From positions 1-64,000 of the forward strand of contig JBAZTO010000016.1 of assembly GCA_041661865.1 (NCBI GenBank): a stretch of 64,000 nucleotides of DNA. Reading direction: 5' to 3'. Below are positions 35,613 to 45,044 of this stretch, one piece after another (positions within the stretch are counted from its first letter, which is position 1; every line of letters begins with the position of its first letter). The DNA is from JBAZTO01 sp041661865 (GTDB lineage Bacteria; Planctomycetota; Phycisphaerae; SM23-33). The translations under genes and the position numbers were made by a program. Under the pieces are notes generated by a model, which was not told the DNA's origin, searched no databases, and saw only the letters and a program-made list of their open reading frames with translations.

Positions 35613-37274
35613 ATGAACATGGAGACACCGGCCGGCAAACTCGACCCCCGAGTCAGGCGCTTTGTGACGCCCAAGCGGATCGTCTGGCAGAACCAGGGCG
35701 CCGACGCCCCGCAGAACGCCACGATGCTGCTGAAGGAAGACGACGGCCAGGCGCTGCTGTCCCTGGATAGACCCTGCGTGCTGGAAAACACGGGCGATGG
35801 CGCGCCGGGCCTGCTGCTGGACTTCGGGGTCGAACTCAACGGCGGCGTGCAGATTGTCACCTGTCGCAGTGGCGACGCAATGCCGGTGACCGTTCGGGTT
35901 CGCTTCGGCGAGTCAGCCAGCGAGGCGATGGGCATCACCAACAATGACCACGCCATGCACGACCAGGTCGTGCGGCTTCCCATCATGGGCAATCACGAAG
36001 TGGGCTCCACGGGCTTCCGCTTCGTCCGCATCGACCTGGTGCAGGAGAACGCACGGATCGAGATCAAGTCCATCCGGGCCGTCTTTCTCTATCGCGAGCT
36101 GGAGTACCATGGCTCCTTCGCGTGCAGCGACGAGCGGCTGAGCCGCATCTGGGCCGTCGGCGCCCGCACCGTCCATCTGTGCATGCAGGATTTTTTGTGG
36201 GACGGCATCAAGCGCGACCGCCTGGTGTGGATCGGCGACATGCATCCCGAGACGGCGGTCATCGCCAGCCTCTTCGGAGCCCACCCGATCGTGCCGGCCA
36301 GCCTGGACATGGTCCGCGACACCACGCCGCTGCCCCAATGGATGAATGGCATCAGTTCCTATTCCATCTGGTGGGTGCTCATCCACGAATACTGGTACGC
36401 CTACCAGGGCGACCTCGACTACCTGCGTCGCCAGCGGACCTACCTGCTGGGCGTGCTCGACCTGCTGCAAAGCCGCATCGGCCCCGATGGCGCCGAGGCC
36501 CTGGACGGCATGCGGTTCCTGGATTGGCCCAGCCAGGCCAACCCGTCCGCCGTGCATGCCGGCCTGCAATCGCTAATGGTGCTGGCGATGGACGCCGGTG
36601 CGCGGCTGTGCGAGGTTCTGGGCGAAAGTGACGCGGCGCTCCGATGCGCCGACGCCGCGGCCAGGCTCCGCCGCCACGTCCCGCAGGCCGGGATGAGCAA
36701 GCAGGCCAACGCGCTGCTGGCGCTGTCAGGCCTGGCCGACGCGGCCGAGACCAACCGCCGCGTCCTGGCCAACGAGCCGCTGTCGAAACTCTCGACCTTC
36801 TACGGCTACTATGTCCTCCAGGCCCGCGCGCGGGCCGGCGACTACGACGGCTGCCTGGAGGTGATCCGCAAGTATTGGGGCGCGATGCTCGATCTGGGGG
36901 CGACGAGTTTCTGGGAGGACTTCAGCCTGGACTGGACCGCCGGGGCCGCGGGCATCGAAGACCTCGTGCCGCCGGGCATGAAGGACATTCACGGCGATTT
37001 CGGCGACTACTGCTACAAGGGCTTCCGCCACAGTCTCTGCCACGGCTGGGCCGCCGGGCCGACGGCCTGGCTCAGCGAGCACGTGCTGGGCGTGCGTCCC
37101 ACCCAACCGGGCTTTGCGGAGGTCGCGATACGGCCGCACCTGGGCGGCCTGGAATGGGCGGAAGGCACGTTCCCCACGCCCCGCGGCCTGATCTGCGTCA
37201 GCCACAAGCGCCGCGGCGACGGGACAATCGACAGCAGGATCGACGCACCGGCCGGGGTGAAGGTCGTTCGGTGA
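35613..37274 (+). CDS. GH78-family alpha-L-rhamnosidase
   Basis: The 553-residue protein has an N-terminal beta-sandwich domain (about 1-180) and an (alpha/alpha)6 barrel. The GH78 signature GIKRDRLVWIGDM contains the general-acid Asp region (RDR..W.GD). Following segments such as NGISSYSIWWVLIHEYW, and a C-terminal domain with VRPTQPGFAEVAIRPH, are typical of the family. No signal peptide is visible, so it probably acts in the cytoplasm. The start is uncertain: 35523 and 35619 are alternatives, and none has a strong ribosome site. It fits the rhamnose- and pectin-related enzymes nearby. Confidence 0.88.
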   Translation: MNMETPAGKLDPRVRRFVTPKRIVWQNQGADAPQNATMLLKEDDGQALLSLDRPCVLENTGDGAPGLLLDFGVELNGGVQIVTCRSGDAMPVTVRVRFGESASEAMGITNNDHAMHDQVVRLPIMGNHEVGSTGFRFVRIDLVQENARIEIKSIRAVFLYRELEYHGSFACSDERLSRIWAVGARTVHLCMQDFLWDGIKRDRLVWIGDMHPETAVIASLFGAHPIVPASLDMVRDTTPLPQWMNGISSYSIWWVLIHEYWYAYQGDLDYLRRQRTYLLGVLDLLQSRIGPDGAEALDGMRFLDWPSQANPSAVHAGLQSLMVLAMDAGARLCEVLGESDAALRCADAAARLRRHVPQAGMSKQANALLALSGLADAAETNRRVLANEPLSKLSTFYGYYVLQARARAGDYDGCLEVIRKYWGAMLDLGATSFWEDFSLDWTAGAAGIEDLVPPGMKDIHGDFGDYCYKGFRHSLCHGWAAGPTAWLSEHVLGVRPTQPGFAEVAIRPHLGGLEWAEGTFPTPRGLICVSHKRRGDGTIDSRIDAPAGVKVVR

Positions 37275-37290
37275 CCGCGGTGAACAAGCT

Positions 37291-37437
37291 AAGCCGCGAA
37301 TGACGCGAACTGTCCAGATACCTACATATTACTAGCCGCGAGCGCAAAGCGAGCGGGAATTTGGATGGCGAAACTGCCTCGGCGTCCCTTGCCCGGCACT
37401 CGTTTACTTCGCACTCCGCACTTCGCACTCCGCACTC
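37291..37437. repeat. CCGCGAAT-type repeat and a 7-base tandem array overlapping the cstA end
   Basis: A short CCGCGAATGACGCGAA unit (about 37293-37310) belongs to the same family as copies at about 39420-39450, 44929-44966 and 45012-45044. Further on, 37406-37437 is about 4.5 copies of the seven-base unit [AG]AGTGCG on the minus strand, and this forms the last eleven codons of cstA. The spacer between carries no gene. Confidence 0.7.
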
Positions 37438-39269
37438 TCTTCAATGGCCGGCAGTTCGAGTTCCACCGGGCTCTTGCGTGCGGCGCGGAACCACTTGGGG
37501 ATCGCGTCGATCAGGATGATGGCGGCGCTGGCCATGATGACCGTCGTCAGGACCAGGTTGATGATGCCCTGAAGCTGCTTGCCCGGCAGCGAAAGCTGCG
37601 GCAGGTAGATGCCGCGGATGTTCATCCACCCCGCCGTCAGCGTCGTGACGCCGACGAACGCCATCGGCACGATCGTCACCCACGCGTAGCGTGCTCGGCC
37701 GCGGTTGATGATGAACGATGTTCCCACGGCCAGGGCGATGCAGGCCAGCAGTTGGTTGGCCGTGCCGAACATCGGCCAGATCGTCGAGATGCTGCCGGTG
37801 TAGATGAAGTAGCCCCAGGCCAGCACGACCAGGGCGCTGGCCAGCAGATTGCCCACCAGCCAGTCGGTGCGGGCAAAGGGCCTGTAGACCTTGCCCAAGG
37901 CCTCCTGGAGGATGAAGCGGGCGATTCGCGTGCCGGCGTCGATGGTGGTCAGGATGAACAGGGCCTCGAACATGATGGCGAAGTGGTACCAATAGGACAT
38001 CAGGGACGACAGGCCGGGAATGGACGAAAAGACCTGCGCCATGCCGACAGCCAGCGAGACGGCCCCGCCGGGCCGGCCAGCGATCTTCTCGTTGACCTCC
38101 CGGGCCAGTTCCGGCAGGTTGGAAGTGGCAAATCCCATGGCCTGGAGTTGGGGCAGGAACTTCTGGAATGTCGCGGGGTCAAGGTTGATCTGGAAGTAGT
38201 CCAGCGGAAAGAGGCTGGTGGCGGCCACCAGGGCCAGGATGCTGACCATGCCCTCGGCCAGCATCGAGCCGACGGCGATGACCTTGATGTCGTGGTGCGA
38301 CATGAGCATCTTGGGCGTGGTGCCCGAGCTGACCAGCGAATGGAACCCGCTGATGGCCCCGCAGGCGATGGTGATGAACAGGTAGGGGAACAATGTGCCG
38401 GGGATGATGGCCCCCCCGCCGGCAGTGAAGGTCGTGAAGGCGGGCATCTTGATCGTCGGGGCCACCACGATGATCCCCACGGCCAGCATGGCCACGACGG
38501 CCAGCTTCATGATCGCGCTGATGTAGTCGCGCGGGGCCAGCAGCAGCCAGACCGGCAGCACCGACGCGCAGAAGCCGTAGCCGCACAGCAGAAGCGTCAG
38601 CGTCTTGCGGTCGAAGGTGAACCATCCCGCCAGCGGCGAGCCGGGGATGTAGCGCCCCAGGATCACGGCCAGGACCAGCAGCGTCACGCCGAAAGCGGTG
38701 GCCTCGCCGGTGTGGCCCTTGCGGAACTTGTACATCCACAGGCCCGTGGCCAGGGCGATGGGGATGGTAGCGGCGATGGTGAAGGTGCCCCACGCGCTCT
38801 CGGCCAGGGCGTTAACCACGACGCTGCCCAGGCCCGCCAGCGCCACGATGATGATGATCAGCACCGCCAGCGACGCAGTCGACCCGCTGATCCGGCCGAT
38901 TTCGCGGCGGGCGATCTCGGCCAGGCTCTTGCCGTCGTGCTGCACCGAGGCGGTCAGGATGACCAGGTCATGCACCGCCCCGGCCATCACCGAGCCGATG
39001 AGCATCCACAGGAAGCCGGGGAAGTAGCCGAACTGGGCGGCCAGCACCGGCCCCACCAGCGGCCCAGCCCCCGCGATGGCGGCGAAATGATGCCCAAAGA
39101 GCACCCACTTGCTGGTGGGATAGTAGTTCTGCCCGTCATAGAGGCGATGGGCCGGCGTCTTGCGGGAGTCCTCCCTGACCGCGACCTTGGCCGCCACGAA
39201 GCCGAAATAGAAACGGTAGGCCAGCGCGAAGACCACCAGGGCCGCGATCACCAGAACCATTGCGTTCAT
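37404..39269 (-). CDS. cstA: Carbon starvation protein CstA (peptide/pyruvate transporter)
   Basis: This polytopic inner-membrane protein has about 16 hydrophobic segments. The family motif HHFAAIAGAGPLVGPVLAAQ is present near residue 70, as is GAVHDLVIL. CstA proteins import peptides or pyruvate during carbon limitation. The start at 39269 (MNAMVLVIAALVVFAL) is preferred over an upstream ATG with charged residues. The protein is 621 residues, a normal length. Its last eleven residues are encoded by the 7-base tandem repeat (EESAECEVRSAK), a sign that the true C-terminus was once shorter and the stop was lost into repeat DNA. Confidence 0.93.
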   Translation of the reverse strand: MNAMVLVIAALVVFALAYRFYFGFVAAKVAVREDSRKTPAHRLYDGQNYYPTSKWVLFGHHFAAIAGAGPLVGPVLAAQFGYFPGFLWMLIGSVMAGAVHDLVILTASVQHDGKSLAEIARREIGRISGSTASLAVLIIIIVALAGLGSVVVNALAESAWGTFTIAATIPIALATGLWMYKFRKGHTGEATAFGVTLLVLAVILGRYIPGSPLAGWFTFDRKTLTLLLCGYGFCASVLPVWLLLAPRDYISAIMKLAVVAMLAVGIIVVAPTIKMPAFTTFTAGGGAIIPGTLFPYLFITIACGAISGFHSLVSSGTTPKMLMSHHDIKVIAVGSMLAEGMVSILALVAATSLFPLDYFQINLDPATFQKFLPQLQAMGFATSNLPELAREVNEKIAGRPGGAVSLAVGMAQVFSSIPGLSSLMSYWYHFAIMFEALFILTTIDAGTRIARFILQEALGKVYRPFARTDWLVGNLLASALVVLAWGYFIYTGSISTIWPMFGTANQLLACIALAVGTSFIINRGRARYAWVTIVPMAFVGVTTLTAGWMNIRGIYLPQLSLPGKQLQGIINLVLTTVIMASAAIILIDAIPKWFRAARKSPVELELPAIEESAECEVRSAK

Positions 39270-39661
39270 GTCAAGTCCGCTCCCGCCGCCCAACTGAAAA
39301 AGTCACCTTTGCGGCCGCTCGCCAAGGCAGCGACGGTCCCATTGTAACAAAGGTTGGAGGTTAGCGATAAGAGATTGGAGGAGCGTCTTCAGGGCAAACG
39401 CATCTAATAAGAGACCTTCGCCGCGAATTACGCAGATTACGCGAATTCAAAGATATAAAGAACTGACAGTAAGGCCGGGGAAATTGGTAGGTCGTGCAAC
39501 TTGTTGCACGCGGAATGAAGCTTACGAGCTTTTCGCGGCTGATTTTTTCGCGACCAACTCATTTCACTCTTAGATGCGATGGCCCAGGGAGCGTCTTGCC
39601 CCCGCCGGCCGAGAATGGTATCTTCTCGCTTTCACGCAAGCGGCCACCCGCAGGAGAGAAC
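39270..39661. other. Intergenic region between cstA and the TIM-barrel isomerase
   Basis: No gene is seen over 392 bases. It holds a repeat of the CCGCGAATTACGC family at about 39420-39450, a perfect hairpin at 39493-39510 (CGTGCAAC/GTTGCACG) and a nearby AAGCT/AGCTT pair. Both divergent promoters must be here; none is convincing. Confidence 0.45.
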
Positions 39662-40492
39662 ATGATTACCCTCAGCGCCTTTGCCGACGAGATCGACCCC
39701 AGCCTCAAGATCCAGATGGACGTCTGCGCGTCTCACGGCATCGGGTGCATCGACGTCCGCGGCATCGACAACACGAACGTCTCGAAGATGACGCTCGACC
39801 AGGTCCGCCGGTACAGGAAGCAGATGGACGACCGCGGCTTCCGCGTCCCGTGCGTCGGCTCGCCGCTGGGCAAGATCAAGATCGGCGAAGACTTCCAGCC
39901 CCACCTGGAGTTGCTCAGGCACTGCTGCGACGTGGCCAAGGCCTTTGGCACTTCGCTGATCCGCATCTTCAGCTTCTATCCGCCCGAGGGCGGCAACATC
40001 GCCGACCACCGCTCGGCCGTGATGGACCAACTGGCCGCCATGGTCAAGCTGGCCGAGAAGTCCGACGTCATCCTGCTGCACGAGAACGAAAAGGCCATCT
40101 ACGGCGCCAAGCCCGCCGGCGTGCTGGACATCTTCGCGACCGTCAAGTCGCCCGCCCTCCAGGGCTGCTACGACCCCGCCAACTACGTCGAGGAAGGCAT
40201 CGCGCCGTACGACCAGGGCTGGAAGGCCGGCCTGGACAAGATTACTCACTACTTCCACATCAAGGACAAGAACCCCACCGAGAACACCTGCGTGCCGGCC
40301 GGGAAAGGCCAGGGGCAAATCGAAGAGGTCTTCCGCGAACTGAAGACCCGCAACTGGAGTGGCATAATGACGTTAGAGCCTCACATGCAGGCCGCCGGCC
40401 AGTTCCAGGGCTTCACCGGCCCCGACCTGTTCGCCCAGGCCGTCGGCGGACTCAAGGGCCTGCTCGACCGCGTGGGCCTGCCGTATCAATGA
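39662..40492 (+). CDS. TIM-barrel sugar phosphate isomerase/epimerase
   Basis: The start at 39662 has AGGAGAG three bases upstream; the longer frame in the spacer is unlikely. The 276-residue protein is a xylose-isomerase-like TIM barrel (AP_endonuc_2 family), beginning MITLSAFADEIDPSLKIQMD. The metal-binding residues appear to be Glu in LLHENEKA, Asp in CYDPANYV, His in HYFHIKDK and Glu in LEPHMQ. Such enzymes isomerise or epimerise ketoses or inositols. It is monocistronic, with a hairpin (ACATTGC/GCAATGT, 40497-40515) just past the stop. Confidence 0.88.
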   Translation: MITLSAFADEIDPSLKIQMDVCASHGIGCIDVRGIDNTNVSKMTLDQVRRYRKQMDDRGFRVPCVGSPLGKIKIGEDFQPHLELLRHCCDVAKAFGTSLIRIFSFYPPEGGNIADHRSAVMDQLAAMVKLAEKSDVILLHENEKAIYGAKPAGVLDIFATVKSPALQGCYDPANYVEEGIAPYDQGWKAGLDKITHYFHIKDKNPTENTCVPAGKGQGQIEEVFRELKTRNWSGIMTLEPHMQAAGQFQGFTGPDLFAQAVGGLKGLLDRVGLPYQ

Positions 40493-40699
40493 TGTCACAT
40501 TGCAACACGCAATGTTGATCTGAAGCAACAATTGGCCATGTCACCCTATCTGTTTGCGTTAGGATTGCCAGAATTAAAAGAATAGGGCAACCCTAGCGCT
40601 GGCAGTGCGTTGCGATCTTTTTGTCTCGCCGCGGACGACTTTCTCGTTCGGGAGGCACTATGATTGCGTAAATGTAGTCGCGATTGAAAGGGGAATCAC

Positions 40700-41032
40700 A
40701 TGAAAGGAAAGGAACGCCGCACGGATCGCCGCCTGCGACTCCGTGTGCCACTATCGTGCAATCTCACCCACGCTGACCATACCGTGGTGACAACCAATAT
40801 TTCAACCGGCGGAATGTACATTCAGCTTTCTAAAGGGGTCAGAATCAAGAGCGGCTCTGACTTGAATTTTGAACTCCTCATGCCGCCGGGGGATGGTTAT
40901 TCCCACATCAAGGGGAAGGTCAAGGGCAGCGGAAAGATCGTCCGTGTTGACGCCCTGGCCGCGGGCCATTCGGGCCTGGCTGTGCAGTTCACTCACCCGT
41001 TGACGCTGAGCTTTCCAGCGTCTTACACATGA
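40700..41032 (+). CDS. PilZ-domain c-di-GMP-binding protein
   Basis: This 110-residue protein is a single PilZ domain. The c-di-GMP-binding RxxxR part is seen as ERRTDRRLRLR at residues 5-15, and the [D/N]xSxxG part as NISTGGMYI at 33-41. PilZ proteins act as c-di-GMP receptors, and this is the only other gene in the window tied to c-di-GMP besides the HD-GYP enzyme in the pilus operon. AAAGGGG precedes the ATG. It is probably monocistronic, as the next gene is on the opposite strand. Confidence 0.9.
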   Translation: MKGKERRTDRRLRLRVPLSCNLTHADHTVVTTNISTGGMYIQLSKGVRIKSGSDLNFELLMPPGDGYSHIKGKVKGSGKIVRVDALAAGHSGLAVQFTHPLTLSFPASYT

Positions 41033-41072
41033 CGGCGGCCAGATTGGCGCCCATCTCCGCGAAGCCTCCGCC

Positions 41073-42797
41073 TCAACCGCCGGAGCCGTGCAGGCAACTG
41101 TCCATCTCCTGTTGCTTGCGTTCCCTTGACTGGCCAAAATGGCTCAGGAGGTAGCCGATCTGGCTGTCGGTGATGGACCACAGGCGCCCGCGGTGGGCCG
41201 GCTGGTCGATGTCCAGGGTGACTTCGGAGGCCGCGGTCACTTTTTCGCGCTGGGCCAGGCGTTCAAGTTCCTCCAGGGTGGCGACGGTCACGGGCGAACT
41301 CTTGCCTTCCACTGTCGCGGTGTAGCCGACGCGGCGATTATTCCAGATGGTCATGCTGTAGCCCCAGCCCCCCAGCACCTGCACCAGCACCGACCAGCCC
41401 ACAAGCACGGCCACGACGATCAGCACGGCGCGCCGGCGAAAAACCCAGTCGGTCGCCGGGATCAGCAGCACCGCGAAGATCGGCATGGCGTCCACGATGG
41501 GCCGGTAGCCAAAGCTCCAGCCGCCCCACCAGTCGAACCACTTGAAGGCTATGACCAGCAGTGCCGCCAGGGCCACCACCAGCGGGCGGAGGAATGCGTA
41601 CTCCTTGCGGCGCCAACACTGGACGATTCCGACGGCGGCGAGCGCCACGAAGGGCGAAAACACCAGCAGCCCGCGCGAAGGGCTCACCAGCAGCCCCGCC
41701 GCCCCCAGCCACAAGGGCGTCTGCCAAAGTTCGCCGCTGCCGGTTTTCTGCATCGCCACGATCGCCCCGGCCGAGGCCTGGCCGAAGTTCTGCGGCGCGC
41801 CGAGATAGTAAGTGTTGTAGGCCGCCAATGCCACGGCCACCGGCAGGCAGGCCAGCGCGTAGACCAGCAGCGCCCTGCGATTGACGATCAGCAGGTAGGC
41901 CCCCACCGCCGCCACCACGATCAGGCTGGTCGGGCGGCAGGCCACCGCCGCGGAATAGGCCAGGCCGCAGCCGATCGTCCAGCGCCAGCGGCCAAGCACA
42001 CCCTCCACGCGCCCGCCGTCGCACACTGCGGGCTCGGCGGTGCGGGGGCGGAAGATTCGCGAGAGACACAGCGTCCCCAGGGCCAGGAAGAACTCGTTGG
42101 GCCCGTGCTGCCAGAGCGTCTGAGAGCTGATGCTCCACACGCAGGTGCCCAGGCCGTAAGCCAGGGCGATCAGGGCCGAGCGGCCGATGCCGGTGTACGC
42201 GCACGCGGTCAGGAAAATAAACGCCGCCGAGCCGGCCACCAGGGCCGAGGCGGTAAACTTCGCGCCGTACCACATCGCGACCACATTGCCAGTCAGCTTC
42301 TCCACGAACAACTTCAGCACCGCAAAGACCGGCAAGGCCGTCGCGGCGGCCCCGGGCCCGAACGTGTTGACGTACAGCGGCTGGCCGTTGGCGTCGCGGC
42401 GCACGCTGGGGACCAGGTAGTATCGGTGCTGTGCCGACGTCAAGGCCCCCAGGCGGCGTAGTTCGCGATACGTGGGAGCGTTGGGATCATCCACGGGCCG
42501 CTGGTCCCAGTTCTTGAACTGCAGTTGCACCGGGCCTTGGCGCGTCGATGCCGTCCAGACGAACATGGAGGGCGCATCATTGGGGTTGAACGTCATGCCT
42601 CGGCCTTCGAGCAAACCCGCGGCCAGGTAGGTGCTGGGAACCGCGTCGTTGCCGACAAGGATATCGCCGTTGATCTGGTAAACCCCCAGCAGGAGGAGGA
42701 AGATCAACCACCCGACGCGGCTGGGACGTGAAAAGAACCGCCGGATGAACGGGGCCTTCTCCGCTGGGGAGCTTCGCTGTTGCGTCGGATTAGCCAT
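41073..42797 (-). CDS. GT39-like membrane glycosyltransferase (ArnT/PMT superfamily)
   Basis: This inner-membrane protein of 574 residues has about twelve hydrophobic segments. The first extracytoplasmic loop holds ILVGNDAVPSTYLAAGLLEG, in which an acidic residue matches the catalytic Asp of this fold (DD or DE in PMT). It also has FNPNDAPSMF. The family transfers a lipid-linked sugar to proteins or lipids. The start at 42797 has AAGGA just before it; the longer frame is unlikely. Sequence resemblance is modest, and the donor and acceptor are unknown. Confidence 0.78.
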   Translation of the reverse strand: MANPTQQRSSPAEKAPFIRRFFSRPSRVGWLIFLLLLGVYQINGDILVGNDAVPSTYLAAGLLEGRGMTFNPNDAPSMFVWTASTRQGPVQLQFKNWDQRPVDDPNAPTYRELRRLGALTSAQHRYYLVPSVRRDANGQPLYVNTFGPGAAATALPVFAVLKLFVEKLTGNVVAMWYGAKFTASALVAGSAAFIFLTACAYTGIGRSALIALAYGLGTCVWSISSQTLWQHGPNEFFLALGTLCLSRIFRPRTAEPAVCDGGRVEGVLGRWRWTIGCGLAYSAAVACRPTSLIVVAAVGAYLLIVNRRALLVYALACLPVAVALAAYNTYYLGAPQNFGQASAGAIVAMQKTGSGELWQTPLWLGAAGLLVSPSRGLLVFSPFVALAAVGIVQCWRRKEYAFLRPLVVALAALLVIAFKWFDWWGGWSFGYRPIVDAMPIFAVLLIPATDWVFRRRAVLIVVAVLVGWSVLVQVLGGWGYSMTIWNNRRVGYTATVEGKSSPVTVATLEELERLAQREKVTAASEVTLDIDQPAHRGRLWSITDSQIGYLLSHFGQSRERKQQEMDSCLHGSGG

Positions 42798-42881
42798 GAT
42801 CCTTGTATCGGAACAAGCCGGAATATCTGAACCCGAAATCAATGCAGGAACCATCGCGGGTAATACCGCTGCATTTCCTCA

Positions 42882-43040
42882 GCCGCGTTAGCGGCGTCTT
42901 GCTTAGCCCCACGCGGAAGCGTGGGGTTTCCCGGCACGAACAAGCACAAGCCCCAACGGGGCGCCTTGGTCGTGCGAATCGTCAAGACGCTCCTACGGAG
43001 CTAGACCACATCGGACAATCTCACCCCGGGCTTCCGCCCG
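42882..43040. repeat. Array of five small hairpins
   Basis: Five small perfect stems stand in a row: 42882-42895 (GCCGC, loop GTTA), 42907-42926 (CCCCACGC, loop GGAA), 42950-42962 (GCCCC, loop AAC), 42989-43001 (GCTCC, loop TAC) and 43027-43040 (CGGGC, loop TTCC). The second is followed by TTT, and could end transcription from the left, but no gene there needs it. The region between the glycosyltransferase and argS (42798-43158) has no gene. Confidence 0.7.
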
Positions 43041-43158
43041 AGGCTAAGAAAGACGCACCTGTGGTGCTCAATCAACAGCCACAGTAACCTTACATGTCAT
43101 CACCGACAAGGCAATGGTGTTGCTCGGATCTGTAGCCCACACTTGCAGCTCGCGATTC

Positions 43159-44904
43159 TCACATCTGCTCAGCCGTGTCGATGCCCAGCAGGCCCAGGCC
43201 CGTCTTGATCGTCCGGGCGGTAAGCTTGCAGAGCATCAGGCGGGCCGAGCGGGTCGGCTCCTCGGATTGCAGCACGGGGCAGTTTTCGTAAAAGCCCATG
43301 AACGCGCCGGCCAGGTCGTACAGGTAAGCGCACAGCACGTTGGGCGTGCAGTCGGCCGCGACGGCGGCGATGGTCTCGGGGAACTGCACCAGCTTGACCG
43401 CCAGGGCCCGCTCCGCCGCCTCGGTCACGACGATCGGCCCGGACAGGTCGGCCTCGTTCACGCCGGCCTTGCGGAAAATGCTTTTGATGCGGGCGTAAGC
43501 GTACTGCATGTAGGGCGCGGTGTTGCCCTCCAGCGAGAGCATCTTCTCCCACGAAAAGACGTAATCGCTCGTGCGGTTCTGCGACAAGTCGGCGTACTTG
43601 ACCGCGCCGATGCCCACGATGCGGGCGATCTCCCGCCGCTGCTCCTCGCTGAGCTCGGGGCTCTTGGCACTGACCAGATCGTAGGCCCGCTTGACGGCCT
43701 CCTCGAGCAGGTCCATCAGCTTGACCGTCCCACCGGCGCGAGTCTTGAACGGCTTGCCGTCCTTGCCGAGCATGACGCCAAAGCCGGCATGTTCGACTGA
43801 AACATTATCAGGCAGGAAGCCGGCGATCTTTCCGACGGCAAAGACTTGGCGCAGATGCAGCGTCTGTCGGGCATCAACCACGTACAGAAGGCGATTGGCG
43901 TGCAGCGTGCCGACTCGATAGCGCATGGCCGCCAGGTCCGTCGTGGCGTAGAGGTAGCCCTCATCAGACTTCTGCACGATCACCGGCAGCGGCTCACCGT
44001 CCTTGGCCTTGAACTCAGGCAGGAACACGCACTGGGCGCCCTGTGACTCCGTCAGCAACCCCTTGGCCTTCAACTCTTCGACAACCTTGGGCAGGTCATC
44101 ATTGAATGCACTCTCACCTCGCAAATCCTTTGCCGTAAGCGAGACGTTCAAGCGGTCATAAACCTGCTGGCAGTGCCCCAACGAGGTGCCCACGTACTGT
44201 CGCCACAACTCGATGAGCCGGTCGTGCAGCGAACCGATACCCGACTGCAACTCGAAGACGTACTTTCGGGCAACATCCGCAAAGGCAGGGTCCGCATCAA
44301 ACAGACGCTTGGCCTTGACGTAGAACTCTTCAAGATCCGAAAGCTCTCCGCTGTATTCCTGCCCCGAGGCGGCCAGCCGCTCCATGTAGGCCAGTAGCAT
44401 GCCGAACTGCGTACCCCAGTCGCCGACGTGGTTCTGGCGGATGACATTCAGTCCGCAGAATTCCAGGACACGAGCCAGAGCGTCACCAATGATCGTGCTC
44501 CGCAGGTGACCGACGTGCATCTCTTTGGCCAGATTGGGATGAGAGTAATCAATAACGATGGTCTGCGGGTTCGCCGGTTGATTCACGCCCAGGTGCTCGT
44601 CGGCGAGCAGGCTTGTGGTCTGCTGGGCCAGCCAGGCCGGGGCGAGGCGGACGTTGATGAAGCCCGGGCCGGCGACCTCGAGCTTGCCGGCCAGGGTGGA
44701 CAGGTCGGCGGCGGCGACGACCTTGTCAGCCAGTTCGCGCGGCTTGGTCTTGAGCGCCTTGGCCGCGGCCATCACGCCGTTGGCCTGGTAGTCGCCCAAT
44801 TCGGCGCGGGCCGAGGTGGCCACCAGGGCCGGGCTGCCCGGGGCCGCTCCAGCCGATTCCAGCGCCGCGGAGATCCGCCGTTCCAATTCCGCTTTGACGT
44901 TCAT
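43159..44904 (-). CDS. argS: Arginyl-tRNA synthetase
   Basis: This class I aminoacyl-tRNA synthetase is 581 residues long. The N-terminal Add-1 domain covers about 1-100. The HIGH motif is HVGH in SHPNLAKEMHVGHLRSTIIG (about residue 133). The catalytic domain includes HAGFGVMLGKDGKPFKTRAG, and a DALR anticodon-binding domain forms the last 120 residues. A canonical KMSK is not obvious, which is usual for many ArgS proteins. GGAAAG precedes the ATG. It is followed on the minus strand by the hairpin array and is separated from rsfS by palindromic repeats. Confidence 0.97.
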   Translation of the reverse strand: MNVKAELERRISAALESAGAAPGSPALVATSARAELGDYQANGVMAAAKALKTKPRELADKVVAAADLSTLAGKLEVAGPGFINVRLAPAWLAQQTTSLLADEHLGVNQPANPQTIVIDYSHPNLAKEMHVGHLRSTIIGDALARVLEFCGLNVIRQNHVGDWGTQFGMLLAYMERLAASGQEYSGELSDLEEFYVKAKRLFDADPAFADVARKYVFELQSGIGSLHDRLIELWRQYVGTSLGHCQQVYDRLNVSLTAKDLRGESAFNDDLPKVVEELKAKGLLTESQGAQCVFLPEFKAKDGEPLPVIVQKSDEGYLYATTDLAAMRYRVGTLHANRLLYVVDARQTLHLRQVFAVGKIAGFLPDNVSVEHAGFGVMLGKDGKPFKTRAGGTVKLMDLLEEAVKRAYDLVSAKSPELSEEQRREIARIVGIGAVKYADLSQNRTSDYVFSWEKMLSLEGNTAPYMQYAYARIKSIFRKAGVNEADLSGPIVVTEAAERALAVKLVQFPETIAAVAADCTPNVLCAYLYDLAGAFMGFYENCPVLQSEEPTRSARLMLCKLTARTIKTGLGLLGIDTAEQM

Positions 44905-44928
44905 GAGTGTCTTTCCGCCAAAAAAGAT

Positions 44929-45044
44929 AGCCGCGAATCACACCAATTACACGAATTCAAACTTGAGTCAAGATCGGCCTGGTTGCTGCAGCCGTCTTTC
45001 TCTACTCAATTTCTTCGCGTAATTCGCGTAATTCGCGGCTGGTA
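44929..45044. repeat. Inverted pair of CCGCGAAT-type repeats between argS and rsfS
   Basis: AGCCGCGAATCACACCAATT (44930-44949) continues ACACGAATTC, and 45012-45042 reads as its reverse complement in part (TTCGCGTAATTCGCGTAATT, then CGCGGCT). The outer AGCCGCGAA and TTCGCGGCT arms pair perfectly, so the pair could form a hairpin of about 110 bases with a 45-base unpaired centre. Confidence 0.75.
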
